Shown here piece after piece: positions 36,423-46,255 of a stretch of DNA of 64,000 nt. The notes under the pieces are model-generated. The model was not told the DNA's origin. It saw only the letters and a program-made list of their open reading frames with translations, and did not search any database. Made by a program: the position numbers and the translations under genes. The stretch covers positions 124,001 through 188,000 of the forward strand of contig NZ_PISM01000014.1 of the NCBI RefSeq assembly GCF_002929225.1. Reading direction: 5' to 3'. Position 1 is the stretch's first letter. Every line of letters starts with the position of its first letter. The DNA comes from Stutzerimonas kunmingensis. Lineage in GTDB: Bacteria; Pseudomonadota; Gammaproteobacteria; Pseudomonadales; Pseudomonadaceae.

Positions 36423-37517
36423 TCAGGCCGTGGCGCTGCGGCGGGTCTTGCCGGTGGCCGCCTTGAAGCCGTCGAAGAACGCCTGCACGCGCTCCGGCGT
36501 GACCCCTGCCAGCGTCGGTGGATTCCAGCGCGGCGACTTGTCCTTGTCGATGATCAGCGCTCGCACGCCTTCCATGATGTCGCCCTTGGCGAACCATTGA
36601 CGATCCAGGTGCAGCTCCAGGGCGAAACAGTCGCCAATCGGCAGCTCGCGGCCACGACGCAGCATCTCCAGGGTCACGCACATCGCCAGAGGCGAGCGGC
36701 TGTCGAGTACCTTGAGCGTTTCCTCGGCCCAGTCGGCAAACTCCGGGCGCGCCTCGGCGGCCAGCGATGCGCGAATCGACGCCACATCGCTTTTGCCGAA
36801 ATGCTCGTCGATGGCCTGATGCAGTGCCTTCAGCTCAGAGCCAGGGAGCTTGTTGCTGCCCAGGGTCGCAACCAGCGTGCGCAGCGCTTCCTGCGGATGG
36901 ACCGACCAGCTCATGCGGTCGAGGCAACGATCCAGTTCGGCGATCTGGTCGTGGCTGACGCACCAGTCGGCCAAACCGACGTGTAGCGCATCGGCGGCGC
37001 GGATCTGCAGGCCGGTGACGCCCATGTAGGTGCCGAGTTCACCCGGCAGGCGCGAGAGGAAATAGCTGCCGCCGACATCCGGGAAATAGCCGATGCCGAC
37101 TTCCGGCATGCCCATGCGCACGCGCTCGGTGACCACGCGTAGCGACGCACCCTGGACCAGGCCCATGCCGCCGCCGAGGACGAAGCCATCCATCAGCGCC
37201 AGCAGCGGCTTCGGGTAGGCGTGAATGCACTGGTCGAGGGCGTATTCCTCCTCGAAGAAGGTTTCATGCTCGGTATCGCCGCGCTGGAAACTGTCGTACA
37301 GCGAGCGGATGTCGCCGCCGGCACAGAACGCCTTCTCGCCATTGGCGCGCAGCGCCACGGCATGAATCGTCGGATCGGCCGCCCAGACGCTGAGCTGCTG
37401 CTGCAGCAGGCGGACCATTTCCAGGGTCACGGCATTCAGCCCGGCCGGGCGATTGAGGGTGAGGTGACCGACGTGGTTGCGTACGGCGGCCAGCACGGGG
37501 CGTTCGATTGGAGGCAT
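36423..37517 (-). CDS. 3-hydroxyisobutyryl-CoA hydrolase (crotonase superfamily)
   Basis: 364 residues, longer than ordinary enoyl-CoA hydratases because of the extra C-terminal helices of the 3-hydroxyisobutyryl-CoA hydrolase group. Oxyanion-hole segments are [11 protein letters not shown] and [14 protein letters not shown], and catalytic acids are in [14 protein letters not shown]. It releases 3-hydroxyisobutyrate from its CoA ester, the substrate for MmsB encoded just upstream. The ATG is two bases after the mmsB stop, implying coupled translation. Confidence 0.9.
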   Translation of the reverse strand: MPPIERPVLAAVRNHVGHLTLNRPAGLNAVTLEMVRLLQQQLSVWAADPTIHAVALRANGEKAFCAGGDIRSLYDSFQRGDTEHETFFEEEYALDQCIHAYPKPLLALMDGFVLGGGMGLVQGASLRVVTERVRMGMPEVGIGYFPDVGGSYFLSRLPGELGTYMGVTGLQIRAADALHVGLADWCVSHDQIAELDRCLDRMSWSVHPQEALRTLVATLGSNKLPGSELKALHQAIDEHFGKSDVASIRASLAAEARPEFADWAEETLKVLDSRSPLAMCVTLEMLRRGRELPIGDCFALELHLDRQWFAKGDIMEGVRALIIDKDKSPRWNPPTLAGVTPERVQAFFDGFKAATGKTRRSATA

Positions 37518-37519
37518 GT

Positions 37520-38410
37520 TCAGGTGTCCTTGCGGTACTGATTGATGATCGCCGAGAAGTCCAGGCCGCCATGGCCCTGGGCGCTGAAGCTCTGGTAGAG
37601 CTGCTGGGCGAGGGCGCCGAGGATCACCGGCTGGCGCACCTGCTTGGCGGCCTCGGTGGCCAGGCCCAGGTCCTTGAGCATCAGGTCGCTGCCGAAGCCG
37701 CCGCTGTAGCCACGCGACGCCGGAGCGTTTTCCAGCACGCCGGGGAAGGGGTTGTAGGTATCCGAGCTCCAGCAGCGGCCGCTGGAGGTGTTGATCACGC
37801 CGGCCAGGGTCTTGGCATCCATGCCCAGCGCGACGCCCAGCGCCATGGCCTCGGCGACGCCGATCATGGAAATGCCCAGCAGCATGTTGTTGGCGACCTT
37901 GGCCACCTGGCCGTTACCGGCCGCACCGCAGTGCACGATGTTTTTGCCCATTGCCGCGAGGATCGGCTGCGCACGATCGAAGTCCGCATCGCTGCCACCG
38001 ACCATGAAGGTCAGGGTGCCGGCTGCTGCACCGCCGGTGCCGCCAGATACCGGTGCATCGAGCATCGGGTTGCCATGCTCGGCGGCGGCCTTGGCCACTT
38101 CGCGGGCGCTGTGGGGATCGATGGTCGAACAGTCGATCAGCATCAAACCGGCACGGCTGCTGGCGATCAGGCCGTTCTCGCCCAGGTACACGCTCTTCAC
38201 ATGGGCGGCGGCCGGCAGCATGGTGATGATCAGCTCGGCGTTGCCCTGTGCAATGGCGGTCGGGGAGTCGACCGGAAGCGCGCCGGCGCCGACCAGGTTT
38301 TCGACGGCCGCGGCGTTGAGGTCGAAGACGCTGAGTTGGTGGCCTGCCTTGAGCAGGTTGTGGGCCATGGGTGCGCCCATGTTGCCCAGGCCGATAAATC
38401 CGATATGCAT
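37520..38410 (-). CDS. mmsB: 3-hydroxyisobutyrate dehydrogenase
   Basis: 296 residues. An N-terminal Rossmann motif (FIGLGNMGAP) is followed by the substrate-binding DAPVSGGTGGA and the catalytic Lys in GQVAKVANN, all diagnostic of beta-hydroxyacid dehydrogenases. Oxidises 3-hydroxyisobutyrate to methylmalonate semialdehyde, which MmsA then uses. Third gene of the valine operon. An AACAACAA motif touches its GAGGAAG ribosome binding site. Confidence 0.95.
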   Translation of the reverse strand: MHIGFIGLGNMGAPMAHNLLKAGHQLSVFDLNAAAVENLVGAGALPVDSPTAIAQGNAELIITMLPAAAHVKSVYLGENGLIASSRAGLMLIDCSTIDPHSAREVAKAAAEHGNPMLDAPVSGGTGGAAAGTLTFMVGGSDADFDRAQPILAAMGKNIVHCGAAGNGQVAKVANNMLLGISMIGVAEAMALGVALGMDAKTLAGVINTSSGRCWSSDTYNPFPGVLENAPASRGYSGGFGSDLMLKDLGLATEAAKQVRQPVILGALAQQLYQSFSAQGHGGLDFSAIINQYRKDT

Positions 38411-38423
38411 GGCGTGCTTCCTC

Positions 38424-38431
38424 TTGTTGTT
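38424..38431 (-). promoter_or_regulatory. A-rich Hfq/Crc-type motif at mmsB
   Basis: On the minus strand this is AACAACAA, directly followed by GAGGAAG, the ribosome binding site of mmsB. Hfq-Crc binding here would block initiation. Confidence 0.68.
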
Positions 38432-38446
38432 ATGGCCAGATGCGGC

Positions 38447-39220
38447 TCAGCGATTGGTGAACTCAGGCTTGCGCTTCTCGCTGAACGCGGCCATGCCTTC
38501 CTTCTGGTCGGCAGTGGCGAACACCGCATGGAACACACGACGCTCGAAGCGAATGCCTTCGGCCAGCGTGGTCTCGAAGGCGCGGTTGACGCTTTCCTTA
38601 ATCATCATGGTGGCCGGCAGGGATTTCTCAGCGATCACCCGGGCGGCCTTGAGGGTTTCCTCCAGCAGGCTTTCAGCCGGGAACACACGGGCGACGAGAC
38701 CGGCGCGCTCGGCTTCGGCGGCGTCCATCTGGCGACCGGTCAGGCACATGTCCATCGCCTTGGCCTTGCCCACTGCGCGGGTGAGGCGTTGAGTGCCGCC
38801 AATGCCGGGCAGCACGCCTAGGTTGACTTCCGGCTGGCCAAAACGCGCGTTGTCTGCGGCGAAGATCATGTCGCAGAGCAATGCCAGCTCGCAGCCGCCG
38901 CCCAGGGCGTAACCGGCGACGGCGGCAATCAGCGGCTTGCGGCGCGTGGCAATGCGGTCGGCTTCGGCGAAGAAATCATCAAGATAGATCTGCGGGTAGG
39001 ACAGCTCGGCCATTTCCTTGATGTCGGCGCCGGCGGCGAAGGCCTTGGCCGAGCCAGTGAGCACGACGCAGCCGACCTGCGGATCGGCCTCGAGCTGGCC
39101 CAGGGCCTGGTTCAGTTCGCTGATCAGTTGGGCGTTGAGCGCGTTGAGCGCCTGCGGCCGGTTAAGGGTGATCAGAGCAACGCGTTCTTTGATTTCTACG
39201 AGCAGGGTTTCGAATGTCAT
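38447..39220 (-). CDS. Enoyl-CoA hydratase (probable methacrylyl-CoA hydratase)
   Basis: 257 residues, normal crotonase length. Both catalytic Glu are present, in [14 protein letters not shown] and in [13 protein letters not shown], and the oxyanion segment is [10 protein letters not shown]. In this operon it would hydrate methacrylyl-CoA to 3-hydroxyisobutyryl-CoA. The rightward branched-chain operon lacks a hydratase, so this enzyme may serve both pathways. Preceded by a GC palindrome in the gap after mmsA. Confidence 0.92.
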   Translation of the reverse strand: MTFETLLVEIKERVALITLNRPQALNALNAQLISELNQALGQLEADPQVGCVVLTGSAKAFAAGADIKEMAELSYPQIYLDDFFAEADRIATRRKPLIAAVAGYALGGGCELALLCDMIFAADNARFGQPEVNLGVLPGIGGTQRLTRAVGKAKAMDMCLTGRQMDAAEAERAGLVARVFPAESLLEETLKAARVIAEKSLPATMMIKESVNRAFETTLAEGIRFERRVFHAVFATADQKEGMAAFSEKRKPEFTNR

Positions 39221-39236
39221 TTCAGCATCCTTTAGG

Positions 39237-39254
39237 GCCGGCGCGCGCGCCGGC
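39237..39254. repeat. Perfect 18-bp GC palindrome between mmsA and the hydratase gene
   Basis: GCCGGCGCGCGCGCCGGC is its own reverse complement. It sits in the 47-base gap of the operon. In RNA it would make a tight hairpin that could attenuate or stabilise the distal message. Confidence 0.8.
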
Positions 39255-39267
39255 TAGGTGAGTGATT

Positions 39268-40779
<1,512 letters not shown>

Positions 40780-40838
40780 AAGGCTCTCCGCCTGAAAAGG
40801 CACTGTTGTTGTCATGGCTCGCGGACGGCTGCGATCAG

Positions 40839-40903
40839 TTGCACTGAATGTAGCAATGCAAAAAACCACATTACAATGGAGTCAAATGCAGAATTGCTCT
40901 GCA
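40839..40903. promoter_or_regulatory. Two inverted repeats, candidate LysR operators between mmsA and its regulator
   Basis: TTGC-N10-GCAA (40839-40856) and ATGCAG-N7-CTGCAT (40885-40903) lie in the 156-base divergent interval. Both fit the dyad size of LysR-type boxes, and two sites are the usual number for activation plus autorepression. Confidence 0.5.
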
Positions 40904-40935
40904 TAAATGCACAGAGGCTAATGGAGGCTTCAACC

Positions 40936-41826
40936 ATGGACTGGGACAATCTGCGCTATTTCCTTGAGGTCGCCCGAGCGGGGCGGCTGACGACTGCGGC
41001 GCGTCGGCTCGCTGTCGACCACACCACCGTGTCCCGTCGTTTGCAGGCGCTGGAAAAAAGCATGGGCCTGCAGCTCTTCCTGCGCGAGCCGGGTGGCTAC
41101 AAGCTCACCGAAGCCGGGCGCAATCTGCTGCCGCGAGTGGAAGCGATGGAAAGCGCCAGCGTGGCCATCGAGCATTCGTTGCCGAGCATGGGTGATGGCC
41201 TTTCCGGGCAGGTACGTATCGGCGCGACGGAGGGTTACGGCACGGTGATGCTCGCCGGCCAGCTCACCGGGCTCAGTCGGCGCTATCCGCACCTGAACAT
41301 CGACCTGCTGGCGCTGCCGCGGGCGGTGCGCCTGTCGCGCCACGAGGCGGATATCGTCATTACCCTTGAACGCCCCGAGCGTGGGCCTTTCATCATTACC
41401 CGGCTCACCGACTATGCGCTGCGGTTGTACGCTTCTCCGGCGTATCTGGAGGAACACCCGCCGATTCGCAGTCGCGAGGATTTGGTTGAGCACCGCTTCG
41501 TCAGTTACGTGGATGATCTGCTCTTCACCAAAGAGTTGCTGTTTCTCGATGGCATCGCCGACGCTCGCTCCATCGGTTTGCGCAGCACCAGCCTGCTGGC
41601 GCAGCAGGAAGCGGTGGCGATGGGGGCGGGGATTGCGATCCTGCCGGCGTTTTCCGCCGACGCCGATCCACGGCTGCGACTGCTGCTGCCGGAGGAGGTC
41701 AGCTTTACCCGCACCTTCTGGATGCTGATGCCGATCGAGTTCAAGGACCTGGCGCGCATGCGCACGACTTGGGATTACCTGAAGGAAATGGCGCAGCAGA
41801 GCCAGGGCCGATTGTTGGGCCAGTAG
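40936..41826 (+). CDS. LysR-family transcriptional regulator of the valine operon
   Basis: 296 residues. The N-terminal winged helix (about 1-60: AARRLAVDHTTVSRRLQALE) is followed by a type-2 periplasmic-binding-protein-like effector domain. The HTTVSRRL variant is common in this subgroup. The ATG at 40936 has GGAGG eight bases upstream; an ATG at 40921 overlaps that site. It is divergent from mmsA, its probable target. P. aeruginosa uses an AraC-type MmsR for mmsAB, so a LysR regulator here is a difference worth noting. Confidence 0.88.
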   Translation: MDWDNLRYFLEVARAGRLTTAARRLAVDHTTVSRRLQALEKSMGLQLFLREPGGYKLTEAGRNLLPRVEAMESASVAIEHSLPSMGDGLSGQVRIGATEGYGTVMLAGQLTGLSRRYPHLNIDLLALPRAVRLSRHEADIVITLERPERGPFIITRLTDYALRLYASPAYLEEHPPIRSREDLVEHRFVSYVDDLLFTKELLFLDGIADARSIGLRSTSLLAQQEAVAMGAGIAILPAFSADADPRLRLLLPEEVSFTRTFWMLMPIEFKDLARMRTTWDYLKEMAQQSQGRLLGQ

Positions 41827-41852
41827 TTATCGATGATTGACCGCATTGCAGC

Positions 41853-41875
41853 CACGGCGCCGCTAGAGCGCCGTG
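41853..41875 (+). terminator. Stem-loop after the LysR gene
   Basis: CACGGCGC and GCGCCGTG form a perfect 8-bp stem with a 7-base loop, 27 bases after the stop. The T-run is weak and displaced (a TTTT about 11 bases downstream). Confidence 0.45.
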
Positions 41876-41944
41876 AAGTCTGCGCTTTTGCCGCTAGTAG
41901 AGGCTGTTAGCGAGCAGCGCATCATCGAGGCGCCGCCCGCTCTA

Positions 41945-42298
41945 TCAGACGCGCGGCGTGGTGCGGCTTTCGTTACCCATGGGGGTGGAGTCCGGCATTT
42001 GTACGCTGTCGTCGGTGAAGTCCGAACTGTGCACTTCGGAATCCATCGGCATATGGCTATAGCGCTGGCTCGGCAGCGCCGGCTTGCTTTCCATCTCCGC
42101 GAGCATGCGCTTGGCCTCGCAACGACCGCTGATACCACGAGCCAGCGCCATACCGCCCATGGCCAGCTCGGCGATCCCGATCAATCCGCCACGGCGTAGC
42201 CCCTTGCCCATCATCACCAGGCCGCCCGCCAGCGACGCGGCGCGCTCCCAGCCGTGGACGTTCTGTGGGGCGGTTTTGTCGAACATTTGCTTGATCAT
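41945..42298 (-). CDS. DUF2892 (YgaP-type) membrane-domain protein
   Basis: 117 residues. The N-terminal NVHGWERAASLAGG and two short hydrophobic segments match DUF2892, the transmembrane part of YgaP, here without a rhodanese domain. The C-terminal 45 residues are polar and low-complexity. Function unknown. Confidence 0.7.
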   Translation of the reverse strand: MIKQMFDKTAPQNVHGWERAASLAGGLVMMGKGLRRGGLIGIAELAMGGMALARGISGRCEAKRMLAEMESKPALPSQRYSHMPMDSEVHSSDFTDDSVQMPDSTPMGNESRTTPRV

Positions 42299-42365
42299 GA
42301 CGCGGCATCCTCTATGAGCGAGTGGTTTATAGATGACTGCGGCGTGCGGGTAGCGTTCCGGTTGT

Positions 42366-44891
42366 TCATCGCTCCCAGAGAATGAGCGGCAGCTCCAACG
42401 GCACCGCCAGGCCCAGCGCGGGGCTGGGGACGACCCGTGCCGTGTAGTCGGCCTCAGGGCGCTGGGTGCTCAGCTCGGTCCGGTAGGTGGCGTATGAGCC
42501 TTCGTGGTGCAGGAGTTGCAACGTGTGGACATTGGCCGGCTCCGCTCCCTGCGATTCGGCGAACAGCTGCACGGCTATCTGCTCCGGTTCGATTCGGCCG
42601 AGGTGCAGGCGAGCCTCAATGTGCTGGGCATCGCCCTCGCGCCGCCACTCAAACTGTTCGAAGGCCAGTTCGTGCCAGTAACTGCGCAGGCTGGTGATTC
42701 GGCGCAACATCTCGCTGGCCAGCGCAGAACCATCCGCACAGCGCTGCCGGTAGCGGCCGGACAGCGGCAGGTAATAGCGCTCGGTGTATTCACGCACCGT
42801 CCGGTCGGCGGAAAAGCGTTCCACCAGAGCACTCATGCTGCGGCGCATGCGTTTCACCCAGGCGGTGGGGATGTCCTGCTGGTCGCGCTGGTAGAAGCAG
42901 GGCACGACTTGCTCTTCGAGTAGCCGATACAGCTGTTCGGCGTCCGCGGCATCGTGTTCGGGTTCGTGCTCCAGGCCGTCGCCGACCGCCCAGCCGAGGT
43001 CGGCGGCATAGGCTTCGGCCCACCAGCCGTCGAGCTGTGAAAGATTCAGCCCGCCGTTCGCCAGGACCTTCATGCCGCTGGTGCCACTGGCTTCCCACGG
43101 GCGGCGGGGAGTATTCAGCCAGACATCCACGCCCTGCACCATGTGCCGGGCAATACGCATGTCGTAGTCCTCGAGAAAAACCACGTGGCCGGCAATATCG
43201 GGGCGCGCGGCGAACTGCTGCCATTCGCTGAGCAGCGCCTGGCCGGCGCGATCGGCGGGGTGCGCCTTGCCGGCAACCAGCAGCTGCACCGGGTAATCGC
43301 GATGGGTGAGGAGGCGCGCCAGCCGCTCCGGGTCCTGCAGCAGCAGGTTGGGACGCTTGTAGGCGGCGAAGCGCCGGGCAAAGCCGAGCGTCAGCCGTTG
43401 CGGATGCAGGCGCGAGCCGGCGAACTCGATCTCCGCAGGCGAGGCGCCGTGCACCGCGAGGCTGCGGGCCAGGTGGCTGCGTACAAAGCTGAGCAGTTCG
43501 CCACGGGCATGCTGGCGGATCTGCCACAGCCAGCGGTCATCGACCTGGGCCAGCAGGTCGTCCACGGAAGCCTGGTCGGTGCCGCGCCAGGGGATCTCAT
43601 CGCCATGCAGCTCATACCAGTGCGCTTCGGCGTCCGGCGATACCCAGGTCGGCTGGTGGATGCCATTGGTGACATGACCGACCGGCACCGACTCGAGCGG
43701 CCATCGCGGATAAAGCTCGCGGAAGATGTAGCGGCTGGTGCGGCCATGCAGCTGGCTGACGGCGTTGACCGCCCCGGCCCCGCGCGTTGCCAGGTAGGCC
43801 ATGTTGAATGGCTCGTGTGGGTCGTGCACATGCTTGCGTCCCATGGCCAGCAGCGCCTGCAGCGGGATGCCCAGTTCGTACTCGGCATAGCGCTCCAGGT
43901 ATTTGCTCAGCAGCTCCGGCGGAAAGCGGTCGAAGCCGGCTTCGACGGGCGTATGGGTCGTGAACAGATTGCCCGCGCGGGTTGCGTGGAGCGCCACTTC
44001 GAAGGACACGCGCTCCCTGGCCATGTAACTGCGGGCGCGTTCCAGGACGGCGAAGGCGGCGTGGCCGTCGTTCAGGTGAAGCACATCGGCCTGCAGCCCG
44101 GCGGCTTCGAGCAGCCGCCAGCCGCCGATGCCCAGCACGAGCTCTTGGCGCAGACGCATTTCGTTGTCTCCGCCGTAGAGTTCGCTGGTGATCAGTCGCG
44201 CGATGGGCGGGTTGGCAGGGTCGTTGGTGTCCAGCAGTAGCAGGCGGTGGCGGCCGACCCTGGCCTGCCAGCCGCGCAGCCAGATCTGCACGCCGGGCAG
44301 CTGGATCGCGAAACGCAATGTTGTTCCGCTGGCGTCGAGCAGCGGCTCGATGGGCATCTGCCGGGTGTCATTGACCGGGTAGAGCGCCTGCTGGCGACCA
44401 TCCGGGCCGATGCTCTGGCGAAAATAGCCGTGCTGCCAGAGCATGCCTACTGCGGTTATCGGCACGCCGAGGTCGTTGGCGGCCTTGAGCTGGTCGCCGG
44501 CGACATTGCCGAGCCCGCCGGAGTAGATCGGCAGCGCCTCGCTGAGCATGTACTCCATGGAGAAATAGGCGACTCGCGCGAGTTGTTCGCTGTAACTCTG
44601 GTCACCGTGACTTTGACTGGCGAACCAGGTCGTCCGCTCCAGGCGTGCCTGCTGAGCTTCGACGATGCCCTCCACCAGACGATGGCATTCAGCGCGCTGC
44701 AGCAGTGCTTCCAGCTTCTGCAGCGGTACCGTGCTGAGCACAAGGCTGGGATTGCGCGTGAGCTGCCACAGATCGTTATCGATCAGCTGCCACAGGTCAT
44801 CGTTCTGGCTGGTCCAGCGGATGGACTGGTCAAAGGCGAGCTGGCGCAGGGTTTCCGGGGTGATGGCGGGGCGTTCGGATGCAGGCGTCAT
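42366..44891 (-). CDS. glgP: Alpha-glucan phosphorylase (GT35)
   Basis: 841 residues. Phosphorolyses alpha-1,4-glucans to glucose 1-phosphate with pyridoxal phosphate. The YFSMEY and SGGLGNVAGD segments and the PLP-Lys region EASGTSGMKVLANGG are seen; the SGMK/LDGWW form of the latter marks the TIGR02094-type branch rather than the classic E. coli GlgP/MalP form. No glycogen-synthesis genes lie in the window. It overlaps the upstream endonuclease/phosphatase-family gene by 4 bases. Confidence 0.92.
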   Translation of the reverse strand: MTPASERPAITPETLRQLAFDQSIRWTSQNDDLWQLIDNDLWQLTRNPSLVLSTVPLQKLEALLQRAECHRLVEGIVEAQQARLERTTWFASQSHGDQSYSEQLARVAYFSMEYMLSEALPIYSGGLGNVAGDQLKAANDLGVPITAVGMLWQHGYFRQSIGPDGRQQALYPVNDTRQMPIEPLLDASGTTLRFAIQLPGVQIWLRGWQARVGRHRLLLLDTNDPANPPIARLITSELYGGDNEMRLRQELVLGIGGWRLLEAAGLQADVLHLNDGHAAFAVLERARSYMARERVSFEVALHATRAGNLFTTHTPVEAGFDRFPPELLSKYLERYAEYELGIPLQALLAMGRKHVHDPHEPFNMAYLATRGAGAVNAVSQLHGRTSRYIFRELYPRWPLESVPVGHVTNGIHQPTWVSPDAEAHWYELHGDEIPWRGTDQASVDDLLAQVDDRWLWQIRQHARGELLSFVRSHLARSLAVHGASPAEIEFAGSRLHPQRLTLGFARRFAAYKRPNLLLQDPERLARLLTHRDYPVQLLVAGKAHPADRAGQALLSEWQQFAARPDIAGHVVFLEDYDMRIARHMVQGVDVWLNTPRRPWEASGTSGMKVLANGGLNLSQLDGWWAEAYAADLGWAVGDGLEHEPEHDAADAEQLYRLLEEQVVPCFYQRDQQDIPTAWVKRMRRSMSALVERFSADRTVREYTERYYLPLSGRYRQRCADGSALASEMLRRITSLRSYWHELAFEQFEWRREGDAQHIEARLHLGRIEPEQIAVQLFAESQGAEPANVHTLQLLHHEGSYATYRTELSTQRPEADYTARVVPSPALGLAVPLELPLILWER

Positions 44892-46072
44892 GCAGGCTCT
44901 CTCGTCTGAACTGGGCGCGCGGTATTTTCCAGCATAGGCCTATCGCCGCGGCTGATGGCCAGCGGCTCAGCGTCGCGGGCCGGCCGGCCGGCCGCAGGTT
45001 GCGGTACCTCGCCCGGGGTGACGGGCTCCTTGTCGATGGTTTCCTCGACCTGCTGCTCGTCGTCGCGATCGGCTTCGAGGCCATGTTGTTCTTCAGTGTG
45101 CTTGGGGTCGTACTGCAACTCGATGAACACCGGAAAATGGTCGGAGCCGATATCAGGCAGCCGCAGCAGGCGGATGAAGCGGAAATGCGCGCTGTGGAAG
45201 AAGTGATCAAGCGGCCAGCGCAGAAACCAGTGATGGGCATGGAAGGTGTTGTACATGCCGCGGCCCACACGCGGATCGAGCAGTCCGCTGATCTTGCGGA
45301 ACAGGCGCGTGGTGGGCGACCAGGCGACATCGTTGAGGTCGCCGCTGACGATGATCGGGTCATCGCTGTCCTGGATGCTCCTGGCGACCACCAGCACCTC
45401 CGCGTCGCGCTCGGTGGATTCCTCGTTCTCGGTCGGGCTGGGCGGTGCCGGATGCAGAAAGTGCATGCGCACCGCGAGCTCGTCGCTGACACGCACCCGG
45501 GCATGCATGGAGGGCACGTCGTCCTCCACCAGAAAGCACAGCTCCGGCTCTTCCAGCGGCAGACGTGAAAACACATGCATGCCGTAGAGGTTGTCCAGTG
45601 GGCAGCGGATGCTGTGCGGGTATTGCTCGGCGAGTTGCTCGAGCTGCGTTTCCCACCATTGGTCCGATTCGAGGGTCACCAGCACGTCGGGGCGGTACTC
45701 GCGAACCAGCGCCAGCAGCCGATCGGACTGCCGATTCGGCCCCAGCACATTGGATGACATCACCCGGATGCGCGGCCCTGCAGCATCTGTCTCCGCCCTG
45801 CGCACCTCGTTGCGCCAGGGGCGTGTGTAGGGCACGACCCATGCGAGCTGGTAGACCAGACAGGCGCCGGCCAGGGCAGAGATCAGATAATGCCAGGGCT
45901 GGCTGTAGTCGAGCAGCATGCCTTGAGCGACGAGCAGGGCGACCAGCAGCGCGCCGAGCTGCAGGCGTGGAAACTCCCATACGCGCACCCACCAGGCGCG
46001 ATGCCGCCACAGCGGCAGGAGTGTGACGAGCACAAAGAGTCCCGTGGTGAGCAGCAGTATCCCTTCGATCAT
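44888..46072 (-). CDS. Endonuclease/exonuclease/phosphatase-family membrane protein
   Basis: 394 residues. Two or three N-terminal membrane helices (about 1-80) precede an EEP catalytic domain with SSNVLG, a mid-domain metal Glu in TLESDQWW, SGDLNDVAWSP and a C-terminal SDHFPV, the classic DNase I/phosphatase motifs. A charged Asp/Glu-rich tail of about 70 residues follows. Members act on nucleic acids, inositol phosphates or sphingolipids; the substrate here is unknown. The stop overlaps the glgP start. Confidence 0.85.
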   Translation of the reverse strand: MIEGILLLTTGLFVLVTLLPLWRHRAWWVRVWEFPRLQLGALLVALLVAQGMLLDYSQPWHYLISALAGACLVYQLAWVVPYTRPWRNEVRRAETDAAGPRIRVMSSNVLGPNRQSDRLLALVREYRPDVLVTLESDQWWETQLEQLAEQYPHSIRCPLDNLYGMHVFSRLPLEEPELCFLVEDDVPSMHARVRVSDELAVRMHFLHPAPPSPTENEESTERDAEVLVVARSIQDSDDPIIVSGDLNDVAWSPTTRLFRKISGLLDPRVGRGMYNTFHAHHWFLRWPLDHFFHSAHFRFIRLLRLPDIGSDHFPVFIELQYDPKHTEEQHGLEADRDDEQQVEETIDKEPVTPGEVPQPAAGRPARDAEPLAISRGDRPMLENTARPVQTREPA

Positions 46073-46217
46073 GACGTTTCCCGTTATGGCCGATCAGTTC
46101 GGCAATCAGGTGTGCACTCCAGATTGGTTCCAGGACCGGGGTATTCGACAGGCAATCAGGCGAAGCGTCGCAAACGAATTCGGATTACGTCCAGTTTTTG
46201 CCGGTGCGTGCGCCGAA

Positions 46218-46241
46218 ATCGGCGCCGGGAAGGGCGCCGAT
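46218..46241 (-). terminator. Stem-loop after the penicillin-binding protein gene
   Basis: ATCGGCGCC (46218-46226) and GGCGCCGAT (46233-46241) form a perfect 9-bp stem with a 6-base loop, 14 bases beyond the stop. Only three T follow on the minus strand. Confidence 0.45.
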
Positions 46242-46255
46242 GCGGGCGTTGGGGA

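Noticed and set aside
40805..40812. Hfq/Crc motif at mmsA
   Set aside because: The minus strand reads AACAACAG, one base short of AANAANAA, and it is more than 20 bases from the chosen start; not counted as a site.
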